A DNA stretch of 64,000 nt from Sistotremastrum niveocremeum HHB9708 (lineage: Eukaryota; Basidiomycota; Agaricomycetes; Sistotremastrales; Sistotremastraceae): positions 248,001-312,000 of the forward strand of contig KV419407.1 of assembly GCA_001630475.1 (NCBI GenBank), written 5' to 3'. Of the stretch, positions 24,799 to 34,974 are shown one piece after another. Every line of letters begins with the position of its first letter. The stretch's first letter is position 1. The notes below the pieces were generated by a model. The model saw only the letters and a program-made list of their open reading frames with translations. It had not been told where the DNA came from and did no database searches. Position numbers and translations under genes: made by a program.

Positions 24799-25778
24799 TT
24801 TGCCCAACGCGCTCGGCATTGGCCCGTTCGGATTTACTCTCGGATTCCGATAGCTGCTGAGTTCGAATTGTCTGAGCTCAATTCCTTTACTTTTGCACTC
24901 TCACATCGGGCTCTCCAAACAATGATTACGGGAGTAGCATAAGTGAACTGGGATGGGTTTATTGTAGTTTCTGTCCTTTCATCAAATAATCACATGGGCA
25001 TTGAATATAATACTGGGCTATCCAGAACTAAATTCTTATTATTTACATGTACAGTATATTATTTTCAAAAGATTAACAGAATATATCTGTGTTCAATGGG
25101 TATTGACCTGAGCACCAAGTCTCTACCGACTCTAACATAACCTCGAATGGCTCAGATCACTGTTTTGACAGCGAAAGGCCGAGTGAAGTAGCAAGGTGCT
25201 GAGTTTCAACATACTCAGTTTCAACCTCTGTTTGCGTCGTTGATTTGTTGCAATGTTGTTTGTCACGGTCAGTTGAGTCGTGATCAGGCGCGCATTCCAC
25301 GGGATGTGATTGCGAGTTACTACCGATACAATGATACTCTGATGTATGCGAGGGCAATTTCAGAACAAACGAGGGCGCTCAGGAAAGAGACAAAGGACAC
25401 AGGAAAACCAGGAATAAAACAAGTCCGCTGCATCCGCAAATTCAGGTGGTATGTGGCAAATACTTGATGACAAAAGGCCTTTCAAAGGAGAAGGATCGGT
25501 GGTGGCGGAAACACAATATTTGATGCCTCGGTGCAAGATGCGAGACATTGATTAGGACCCTGAGTCCGAGGGCACATTGGAAAAGTAAATCAAAATCAAA
25601 ATATGATTTGGCGACTCAACACTACAGACTGTAGAATTTACAACAGTAGTGTGCAATTGCGTAGCTAGTACTTAACGTCACAGATAACCTTCGCCCCCCT
25701 TCCCATCCATGTGGGGTACCCACGGAGATAAACATAATTATTTTACCCGCTCATTATCAACATTATACACGTTCATTA
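24799..25778. other. Gene-poor AT-rich region
   Basis: Nearly 1 kb with no supported coding frame. Only short open frames occur, without splice support or recognisable families. The part next to 25778 is the 3' flank of the ACT-domain gene. The region may be decayed intergenic or repeat DNA, but I recognise no element. Confidence 0.5.
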
Positions 25779-26310
25779 TTATAGAGGCAAGTGATCAAAC
25801 ACCCATCCATCGTTTTGCATCGCAGATACGCCTTCATTTCTCTTTGCGTAGGGGATCAAGACATAATCCGTGTCCCTTTCGTCCGTAATTTATTCACACA
25901 TTCCGGTAAAAATAGCGAATTTGGCATACCATGTGGAGATAGCGAAGACGGGGACTGAGGCCCTCTTCAAAGGTTCGGTTATCGCGGACATAATGCCTGT
26001 CAGGCCTAGTATAGCGGCGAATTCAAAACGGTTGAAGAGAATTTAGCTATATCATGAAGTTCTGACCTAGATCCATAGGTCCTACGACCTTGAGGCACGC
26101 CCATTTGGTGGATCCTGTTGTAGGCACATCGCTTACGATCGACGTCTCAGTCGCCGTGCGAGTGATTGAGAGAAATCCATTCTCTTTCTCAGAGGACAGC
26201 CGTAACAGGAGCTCCGAAGGAACTGGGTCTTCCCCGTGAAGCTGTTCGAGGTAGAGTGGGAGCGGCAGAAGCTCCAGGTGCAAAGAAGGAGATGGCGTCG
26301 GAGGAGGCAT
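25779..26310 (-). CDS. Small CASTOR-type ACT domain protein
   Basis: Three exons (complement of 25779-25875, 25930-26005, 26067-26310) encode 138 residues. The C-terminal half carries the ACT_7/CASTOR pattern: WACLKVVGPMDLGLTGIMSA, then EPLKRASVPVFAIST, then WDTDYVLIPY. The N-terminal half (LELLPLPLYLEQL) also fits these proteins. In animals CASTOR1/2 use this domain to sense arginine upstream of TORC1. Small single-unit relatives are common in bacteria and fungi, and their ligand is mostly unknown. A role in amino-acid binding is therefore inference. The second donor splits the Trp codon of STWDTD. It lies 90 bp downstream of the RNase T2 stop on the same strand, with no evident functional link. 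Confidence 0.85.
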
Positions 26311-26400
26311 AGCTAAAACACATCAACCTGAGCGCGCGGGTGCGAATCCATAAATATATTTTTCAATGCTCCATTTAATCGCGACATGTACAGAATCACC

Positions 26401-28177
26401 CTAAGCAGCATCTACAACAATGCTGAAAGCTTTAGAGTGTCCGGTCCCAGTAAATACAGTCTCTTGTACTGTTCCGCTGGGCACACCGTCACTTGAGAAT
26501 GATGTAGAACCTCCGAAGGCAATCAACAATTGACTACCCGAAGTGACCTACAAAAGCCTCATCGATATGCGATCAAGAAAACAGACAAGAAAACTACTTA
26601 CAGCTGAAAAGGTGCTCGCAGTAGTCACCGAGCTTCCACAAGTCAGACTACCGCCGGAAACCTGGCATTTGCCTTTGCTTGTGCTAAGAGTAAGCGAAGA
26701 GGTGCTTCCGGAAATTGTGTAGGTGGCAGGAGTTTGCGTGGACCATGTTCCAGCAGTCAGAAGTCCTCCTGTCTTGGATGATGAACCAGACTGGAAGATG
26801 CTGAGTGTACTCTTCGTCGGTAAAGAGCCTGGGGGTCCAGTGGGGCTCTGCTTTGAAGGTAAAAAAGTGTGAGGAGCGGACGCGTAGAGTACTTACTGAG
26901 CCAGTGGTCGTTGTGCTTGACGGGCCGCTAGGAGGCGTGGAAGTGGTGCCAGTTTTAGGGGGATATTTAATTCCAGTGGATGGACAACTGCCCGCTTGGG
27001 GAGCGTCTACGTTCAACCTGATGTTAGGAAAAATCGTGGAAAGAGCAGAAGATAGCACAGACCAATTTGTACAAAGGTTCCATCGATAACTGACCCTCGG
27101 AGCTCGTGATACCAAGTGATTTGATTCAAAACCCCGCTTGTGCAATCCAAACCAGGTGTAAAGCCCTGCAAATGATCAATATCGAGCCAACATCTGGAAA
27201 GGGAAAGCTTACGGAAGCTTTTTTCAAGGCACTGGTGAGCTGCGAGAGTGTGAATGTCGCAGTAGAACTGGGCGTGATACCCTGGCTGGAAAGGAATGTG
27301 AAGGTTGGCAGTCCTTGGAACAGTCTGACGACAGTGTTGAAGAAGTCCACGGCTTCCGCTTTCGCTGCGGAGCCCTTGGGCAAACACGAAGGAACAAGGG
27401 TGCTGTGAAGACAAGCCTTTCAGGCTGATAGTCGCGAAAATCAGACAGAAGCCTCACCTCATGCATGTGCCATGCTTGCCCCATTCATGCTCCCAGAAGG
27501 TTTCATCGTCGCCACCTTGATCTTTCCAGAACTTGAGGATGCATTAGTAGGTGTTAATCAAACAAAGCAATTCGAAAAACATACCTCGTTCATGAAATTG
27601 AGAGTGTCGGTGGCACCAGCGGCAGTCAAAATCTGCAGATGATAAGAGCGATAAAAGTCGGAAGGGAAAAAACATACTCCAGAAATGTCTGTGTACTGTC
27701 GAGACTCATCACAGAATTGGTCAAAGGTTTCATCACAGCTGCACTTTGTTCAGGGTCTGCAGATAACAGATTATCAGATAACATACTGATCTGGCCAAAG
27801 TCCGTGGATAGTCCAACTGTTGGTTGGGCCGGTACTCCTGAAATGGGACGTCGGTCAGACCTGATATATTGTACAACAATAAAGACGACTAACGGGTTTG
27901 TATCCCAGAATTGAACTTGTAGCAAGTGGCCCTACAGATAATCAGTACATTTTTGTCTTAGCGCTCGTCATAGAAGTGGACTCACTCCGGGAGATTCAAA
28001 GCAGCAAGTGTTTTGGGCCGTGGTATTTGTGCACGACAAGACGCCACCAGTACCACATGTAGAGCTACCTCTCTTGAAGAGGTCTCTGTTCGCAGGCGAA
28101 AGCTCAGTCCAATAAGGAGACGCGATGGATGGCAGAGCAGCGCTCAAGAGCAGAGTGGCGAGCGCGAGCAGCGACAT
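26401..28177 (-). CDS. Secreted ribonuclease T2 with C-terminal extension
   Basis: The first exons are the complement of 27986-28177, 27894-27931, 27787-27837 and 27678-27738; further exons follow to the TAG at 26401-26403. A signal peptide (MSLLALATLLLSAALPSIAS) leads into CSTS-type cysteine-rich T2 sequence. Both catalytic blocks are intact: CAS I WTIHGLWPD and CAS II FWEHEWGKHGTC, each with its histidine. The enzyme should cleave single-stranded RNA to 2',3'-cyclic phosphates outside the cell or in the vacuole. After the catalytic domain comes a Ser/Thr/Pro linker (TGTTSTPPSGPSSTTTTGS) and a roughly 110-residue Ser/Thr/Gly-rich domain. Several basidiomycete T2 enzymes, such as RNase Le37 and Irp3, carry a C-terminal extension; its role is unclear. 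Confidence 0.92.
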
Positions 28178-28436
28178 TGCAGATGACCAGATGCCATGCT
28201 TGCGCTAGCGATTATAAGAAGAAATGGAGACGTGCGAAGTGAAGAGGAAGCTGGCGACGTCGACCACCGCATGGACTGGTTGTCTCGCATGTTCGTCAAT
28301 CTTCGTAAACGGGAGCAACACGACCGCGTGTGTCACAAGTCACATGTAAGCATCCGTGCCTATCCACAAGTTCACTTGGCATCCAACGCGTGCATTATAT
28401 CAGATAAGTCTAATCTATCCCCATTCTTTTAAGTTA
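28178..28436. promoter_or_regulatory. RNase T2 upstream region
   Basis: This 259-bp region lies before the RNase T2 start (minus strand) and after the stop of the aldehyde dehydrogenase. It must hold the RNase T2 promoter. No specific motif is claimed. Confidence 0.35.
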
Positions 28437-30932
28437 TTAGTACCATGACGCCCGTATCAGTCGTTTCAACGACGAGAATTTTTCGCTCCATCTGTCCGCA
28501 TACAGGACGCCAATGAGCCCGCTGATAAAATCCCTATTCCTCTTATCAGTCTCGAAAATCTTTGTAATGCAGGAAGAAGTTCGCACCAGCTCTGGTTCAA
28601 CGATCGCACAGGATAGTCTAGAATAGCCGGAATCGAAGTCTGCATCAACCACGGCCATTTATCCACAACGATGGCTTTCGGCGCTGTCAGTGATCTAAGC
28701 CCCTCGGGGCCCCCTACACACATGCGCCGTCTAGAAACGTTCCAGGAACAATGACACAGCCGAGAACTTACCAAATCTTCCATATCCACTTGCTTTGGTT
28801 CCACCGAACGGAAGGTCTTGGCTACGGCGCAGAAATCAGCGAACGCTCCACAGCAATCGACTCAACCTACTTAAGCTGTGCGTATGAAGAGAAGAAAGAA
28901 GAAACCGTGAGCAGATGATCTGAAGCGGAGACAGACAACATACATAGAATATCGCAAAATCGTTGACCGCCACCATTCCACAATCGAGACGTCTAGCCAC
29001 CTTCAAGCAAAGGTTTTGATCGGGTCCAAAGACACTGGCACCGAGGCCGAATCTGGTTCCATTTGCGATATCAATAGCCTCCTGAATGGTGTCGTACTTC
29101 AATACAAGGGCAACCGGCGCAAACACTGGTATACAGTCAATGGATTCATCTGGGAGGAATAGGAGGGACACATACGTTCCGTCTGTGCGATCTCCATGCC
29201 GTTTTCGACATTCCCAAGCACTGTGCCGGAGAAGTACGCTCCCTCCTCTAAATAGACATGCTTCCACCGCGATCCGCCCGTTTCCAAGGAAGCACCCTCT
29301 TCCACGGCATTGTTGATGAGACGTTCTAATTCCGAGAACCGATCTCGCGAGATCATGGCACCGCAGTCCACAGGCGCAATGTATCCCTCGGCAGAAGGTG
29401 ACATGACTGAGCCGAATCGAAGTCTCTTGGTGCGCTCCGTCAGTGTTCTGACCAGTTCGTCATGCTGGGAAGAGTGCACGATGAATCTTTCGATGCCGAT
29501 ACAATTTTGTCCTGCGTTCTGGCTGATGATAGTTGAGCATGCCAGCAGGAAGGATTCCGATTGACTCACAAGACCCCACGCATCCACATGCTTGCATACT
29601 GGTTGATGTTTACGCCAGGCAGTAAAACAGCAGGATCCTTTCCGCCCAGTTCGAGGTTTACGGGAGTCAAGTGCACCGTTGCGGCTTGAGCAACCTGATG
29701 GAAGGGAAGCTCAATGTCGTGAAACAGAGACATGATGGCCAAACCTTTCGCCCCACAGTCTCGGACCCAATAAAAGTAATATGCTTGATGAAAGCTGACG
29801 TTGTCACCGCTTCCGCCTCCTCAGGGTAGCAAGCAACGAGCTTTTCGAAACGCGTTAGCGCTTGTGGATACCAATGCTGTGATACTTGCCTGCACTAGAT
29901 TCGGATCGTGACCGCATGCCCGTAAACACTCTTTCACAGCTCCGATGAACCAAGTGGTTGACCAGACGACATTTTCCGAGCACTTGATGACAATTGCATT
30001 TCCAGAGAAAAGCGCAGCCAATAAAGGAGAGATAGCGTTGTGAAGAGCTAAAAGAACGTGAGACTCGAGCCTGGTAATCATAATAAACTCGAACGAACGA
30101 TAATTCCATGATACAATAGCCGCCACGACGCCCAAAGGTTCGTGATAGACCTTCGAGGTTTTATAGCTCAGCGTAAGATTGGAGTGCCTCTTCTCGGGAC
30201 GCAACACTTGCTCGCCATGAGCAAGAATCCATTCCATTTTTGAGCAGGTGGTCAATATTTCCCCCAGAGCTGCGTCCACAACTGGGTGCGAAAATTCATG
30301 CCCAAATAAATCACTGGAATGATGCTATAAGAAGTCGGTAACTCACGCGTCTTGCCAGTGTCGCGACAGGTCACGCGGGCGCAAACCTCTCTGTTGTCGA
30401 CAAGCCATCTCATAAGACTGCGAACAAATCGCTTTCGTTCCGTAAATGTAGAACTCCTCCATGAAAGCTGAGCTCTGCCGGCCAGACCAATCTTTTCTCC
30501 AATTTCGAAGGCGCTATCCGCGGGCAGCGTCGCCAAAAATAGCGAAGTGGAAGGATCATAACATGTGATGTATTTTCTTCCAGCAAAAGGCATTGAGGGA
30601 GCAAGATTTGGATTCGAAAGGTGCGACTCAAGGCTTGGATTTGTGATAGTAACGGAGGAGAAACCAGGGTCAGCAGCCTGCAGCAGAAGATGAAGACAGA
30701 TGTAGCATATTGAATGTAAAGAAGTACATACACTAGGTGCGGGCCATTCGAAGAGAACAGGACGGTTTCTTGCATTTTGGTATCTCTTGAAGACGAGATA
30801 TATACCTATAGCCATAAAAGCGGTAAGGATGTAGGAAACGTCGACACTACTTGTGGCGTCGCCATTGGGCCTAGAGAAGAGTTCCAAGCTAACCAAGGGA
30901 TGAAACAACGCGTGCAGAAAGCCCGTGCTCAT
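28437..30932 (-). CDS. MSC7: Membrane-anchored aldehyde dehydrogenase (Msc7-like)
   Basis: A multi-exon minus-strand gene runs from ATG 30932 to TAA at 28437-28439. A membrane segment near residues 33-48 (YILTAFMAIGIYLVFK) precedes the ALDH fold. Visible family blocks are EPLGVVAAIVSWNYR, ELGGKDPAVLLPG with the catalytic Glu, NAGQNC with the nucleophile Cys, and EEVFAPV-region residues in the downstream exons. The C terminus GPEGLRSLTAPKAIVVDKWP followed by LYADRWSEKFSSLKRLIRAS is the signature tail of the fungal Msc7 group. Yeast Msc7 was named from a meiotic recombination screen, and its substrate is unknown. Localisation to ER or another endomembrane is inferred from the anchor. Some internal exon ends were not resolved. 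Confidence 0.92.
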
Positions 30933-31058
30933 GACGGCTCTTGGTCACAAGAGACACTGAGAAAGCCTTGCGTTGAGCGCGTTTTGCGTTGTGGTTCGAT
31001 TCCGGAGCGGAAGTTCGGGAGTCGTGCTGCATCCGACTCATAAATTTCTATCCCAGTC
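30933..31058. promoter_or_regulatory. Shared divergent promoter, MSC7-like / OAC1-like
   Basis: 126 bp separate the two divergent ATGs, so the core promoters are shared or overlap coding sequence. No motif is claimed. Confidence 0.4.
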
Positions 31059-32544
31059 ATGAGCCAGAAGCCTACTAAGCCGCTGTCGACAGCGGAGGGC
31101 TTTATCTGTGGCGCTTTGGCAGCATGTACTGCTGTGACATTTTCCAATCCGTCTGTCGGTTTCTTCGTTATATAACTCGACCTCACAATCCGTAGCGCGG
31201 AGGTTATGAAGACACGGATGCAGTTGCAAGGGGAATTGGCAAAGGGAGGTGGAGAGAAGGTGTACAAGAACGTCTTCGACACATTTGGGAAGACATGGCG
31301 AAATGAGGGGCTTAAAGGGATTCAGAGAGGTTTGGGCCCAGCCGTAATGTTCCGCAATATCCATACAATGCGTGTTTCAACTAAAGTTTAGGTTGCTCTC
31401 TAGTATATCTATCAGGCAAGTTCTTCAATCGATCAACATGATCTATCTTCTTACTCTAGACTTTAGATCTTACTTAACGGGTCCCGTCTCGGTCAGTATC
31501 GCCCACCATGCGAATTGAGGACTACTCGAGACGGTTGAACTTGAATGATAGGCTTCTATGAACCATTCCGAGGCTTCTTCAATCGAATACTGGGAAACCC
31601 TGTGAAGGAACAAGTGGTACTTACGTCCGTTGCGGCGGGAGCAGTTTCCGGTGCTGTAGGAGGCAAGTTTCCGAGTTCACCGTCAACTCGAGAAATAATG
31701 GAACGCGCTTACAGCTTCTCTGGGAAACCCATTTTTCTTGGTCAAGGCACGAATGCAGGTAGGTCTTTTCATCTCACGTCACTTATGCGATGAACTTGGC
31801 TGCGTACCAATAGGCGTACTCACCAGTTCTTCCGGTCGGCGCACAGCACTATTACAAGAATTCCTACGATGCATTGAGAACCATCTGGAAAGCCGAGCGG
31901 TTTAGGGGTCTTATTCGTGGTGTCGATGCGGCTGTCCTGCGTACTTCAATGGGGTCTTCGGTACCTTTCTTGATATGGATCTGAGCTGCCAGATAACATC
32001 CATATTTCTCTTCATTTCTACAGGTGCAACTGCCGAGTTATAATTGGACAAAGGGACAGATCGTAGGTGCAGGTCTACTACCTGCCGATAGTACGTGGAC
32101 ATTTTTGGCCAGTAGCTCAGTTTCTGGAGCCTGCGTGGTAAGTGCCGCATTCACCGCATGGACACGATTTCATGAGAAAAGCAGTGCCTCGTGATGCAAC
32201 CCGCCGATACGGTATGCGTCCTTATATCATCACTACCAGACTCTCATCGCGCTTCAGGCACTGACTCGAATGTATAACCAACCAACCACCAAACTTCCGA
32301 ATGGGCGCATAGTTGGCCTACTATACAAAAATCCCATCGATTGTCTTTGGAAAACTCTTCGCACAGAAGGTGCCTTCGCATGGTACAAAGGCAAGGACAA
32401 GGATATATCAGCCTGGGTCCCCCCTAATACTCGCTCTGTACAGGATCTACTGCTCATTTCTTCCGCATTGCGCCACATACGATCATTACGCTGACAATGA
32501 ACGACTTGATCTTAGGAGTGTATTCTAAAGTGCGACATGGTTAA
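31059..32544 (+). CDS. OAC1: Mitochondrial carrier, Oac1-like (SLC25)
   Basis: A multi-exon plus-strand gene runs from ATG 31059 to TAA 32542-32544. The first exon ends at 31150 (AATCC/gtctgt), which gives NPAEVMKTRMQLQGEL, the first PX[DE]XX[KR] carrier signature. A second repeat has FYEPFRG and VLRTSMGSSVQLPSYNWTKG. A third has QPADTALTRMYNQ, then NPIDCLWKTLRTEG and a final FRIAPHTI segment. This closely follows yeast Oac1, which imports oxaloacetate and sulfate (also malonate and isopropylmalate) across the inner mitochondrial membrane. The signature repeats and the R-IAPHTI ending favour Oac1 over other carriers. Internal exon ends between 31390 and 32270 were only partly resolved. Confidence 0.92.
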
Positions 32545-32922
32545 CAGCGCCATGAAACCTGTTCCGGTGTTGTTTGTCGCTTCGGCAACGAATAATAATG
32601 CTGTGGCTGGCGTTCGGGATGGTTGATGAGAGCTGGCCTCCCGTACCTATTCCCATACTTTCTTGTTATTGTCAAAATTATTGTACAGGGTTCTAGAGGT
32701 TCAGAATAACCTAATTGCCAAAGGGATTCCACCTGATGACCACACTGCAATTGTTGAGATGCCGGCCGCCTTCAGCCCTAGACTCAAACACAGATACACG
32801 GTTGCATTACGAGGGATATACACAAACTCAGTCTTCTGGCTGTCCCAAATTTGCCAGCAGAATGATCATCCGCTCAAACTGAACATGATACAAAGTTCGC
32901 TTCAAGGGACGGACGCGAGAAT
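32545..32922. other. Convergent 3' region, OAC1 / TRM6
   Basis: These 378 bp lie between two convergent stop codons and should contain both 3' UTRs. Short open frames on both strands lack support. Confidence 0.5.
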
Positions 32923-34811
32923 TCAGCCCTCGGTATCGACATGTGATGGTTCTGCTTTGACATCCTCAGCTTTCAGGTCTCTTTCAGGGGTCCCGGGAGC
33001 TGGCGTTTGAGAAGACGTTCGATGCCGCTTTCGGGCTCTCTCTTCTCGACCGTTGATCCATTCAATAGAGGGATCGTCCAATCTGATTTACGAGGTAGAT
33101 TGCTTTCATCATGAAAACTAGACATTTGAGTAGACTTACATTCGAGTAGCAGAAAGGAGGAACCCTCCACTCCCTGACGTATTCATCATAGGATGTGTCC
33201 TCCCAGGTAAAATCTAAAACGGAAACGCGTCAGTACGATATTCGCCCAGAAAGCGGACGACACATGCCTGATACTGCCTAAGCCATGGCTGAGCAATTGA
33301 AGGGGCCAGATACTTCGGGTCCGCGCGCATTTTTGATTGAGCTTCTGTCAAAACCTTTTCTCATTAAATATTTCGCATGCAAGAGGAGCTCTTTCAGTAC
33401 TCACTTGTATATAGGGGCTGTGGATTACAATCGATCCGGATCCAGCCAAGTAAGGGATTAGCCGTTCTGTCACTGAATATGGCTCGTATTGTGATGCTAT
33501 GAGAATCCTATGATACAGCCCGTCAATGAAGGTCGTTAGACTATATTGTTGAGCGGAATACCCGTCAAAATTGCCTCTGAAGAGCTCTTCTCTTGTCTCA
33601 AAGAGGGCGCTTTCAGCCAATTTTCGTTTTTGCATCCGGATCCTTTGACCATCTGAACTTTTCTGACCATCCATGGGCTCCGTTGCAGCCAGAACTAAAC
33701 ATAATCAGGATGACGGAAGGAACATCTCGAGGGTAACCTTAACGTACTGGGCTCATGCATTTCGTCGGCTGTGGCCCAATTCAACGACACCAAAACATTG
33801 TCGACCATCTGAGGTTCAAAGTTCATGTACGAGACGATGTGGTAAACCGGAGGCGACTCGACATCGCATATGTTCATAACACGACCTTCGCCTAGAATTT
33901 CAGCACTTCTTCAGCACACAGACATGAATAAAAACAATCGGGTAAGACGAACCGCCTAGCCTTTCCAACATGCATGCTATCAGGAGGCCCGAAACGTCAT
34001 CGGCAACAAGATATCGGCCTCCAGGATGAACATTAGCCAGAGTCATCATTTGACTGAGGGCGTCCGGCCTGATGTCACGTATTCGAGACTGATCCTTCTT
34101 GAACCAATAGTCGCACACATTATGTATAGTCGGCTCAATCGTGGAAAAGTGTTTTAGGAACCTGATGGAAGATGAAGAGAGATAGAAATGGGGAAAAGAT
34201 GAACTCATTACTTGGCTTGTTTCCTCTTTTTATATTTGTCTTTACTATACTCAGTCTTCAGCGCGAAGCTAGCATGACTTTCGATCTGCTTGTTGATGAT
34301 TTCCTGTGTGATGCTCAGCCTGCTTGCGTAGGAAAAGATCGGCGGACGATACCTCAGGAAGAACACCAGCAGACTTCAATTGCTCAATTTCTTGATAGGT
34401 CACCTCTTGGATTGAGCTAGAGTCACGAATTAACTCATTCGTGGCGTCCGTGTCCTCTACCCTTCAATGCCAAATATTATGACGGACAAGAAACATTGTT
34501 CCAGTACCCACCAACATCTTCAATTGACGGGGGAGCAATGACCTTGAGAGTCTTCTCCGCAATGTCATACCGAAGACCGTAAAGTTGCCCAACAAGTTCT
34601 GCAGCCGGAAACGATCCAAATTTCCCCAAGCTGATAGTCCTACATTTGTACCAATCAGACCAATGACGAGAAGTTTATCATAGTTGGCGTATAGTCACCC
34701 GACGCCGTCGAATTTTATACTTCGACACTCGCCACTAGGCATTTTTATCATGACAGTGTGGCCTGGCTGAATCCTCCGAGGTGGGAGCCGCATTTCACCA
34801 TCTTGCTGCAT
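32923..34811 (-). CDS. TRM6: tRNA (adenine-58-N1) methyltransferase non-catalytic subunit
   Basis: A multi-exon minus-strand gene starts at ATG 34811, the first in frame after a stop, and ends at TGA 32923-32925. Family landmarks are RIQPGHTVMIKMPSGECRSI, GKFGSFPAAELVGQLYGLRY, FSTIEPTIHNVCDYWFKKD, IRDIRPDALSQMMTLANVHP, and RQYQILPGRTHPMM near the C terminus. Trm6 (Gcd10) pairs with catalytic Trm61 to make m1A58 in the T-loop of tRNAs, needed for initiator tRNA stability. Joining RQYQ to ILPGRTHP requires a GC donor (CAG/gcatgt, 33267). The last exon was chosen to give DDPSIEWINGREERARKRHR and a charged tail; another acceptor would give a different, less protein-like tail. Confidence 0.93.
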
Positions 34812-34974
34812 TATCGACTGCCAGTGCAAGTTTCGTTACGGCGATTTCGCAGTTCGGAGCAGAAAGAAGACAATTTCTGCTTGTCTTACGTCATCATGCT
34901 CTTCCTGGCGACTGAAGGTAAATCTGCATGGGTCTCTGCAACATGACGACGATGAGCATTGATGTAGGCTTCCC
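34812..34974. promoter_or_regulatory. Shared divergent promoter, TRM6 / UCS chaperone
   Basis: 163 bp separate the divergent ATGs. Both core promoters must lie here. No specific motif is claimed. Confidence 0.4.

Noticed and set aside
24563-24800. tRNA-derived SINE
   Set aside because: A tRNA-like head followed by a short unrelated body was considered, but the Pol III terminator directly follows the tRNA, no poly-A or polypurine tail is seen, and no second copy was noticed in the window.
24423-25778. Transposon in the gene-poor region
   Set aside because: No transposase or reverse-transcriptase-like frame and no convincing terminal repeats were found; only a hairpin and a short tandem repeat are present.
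30777-31043. 88-codon plus-strand frame overlapping the aldehyde dehydrogenase start
   Set aside because: It is antisense to the first exon of the Msc7-like gene and stops before the OAC1 start.
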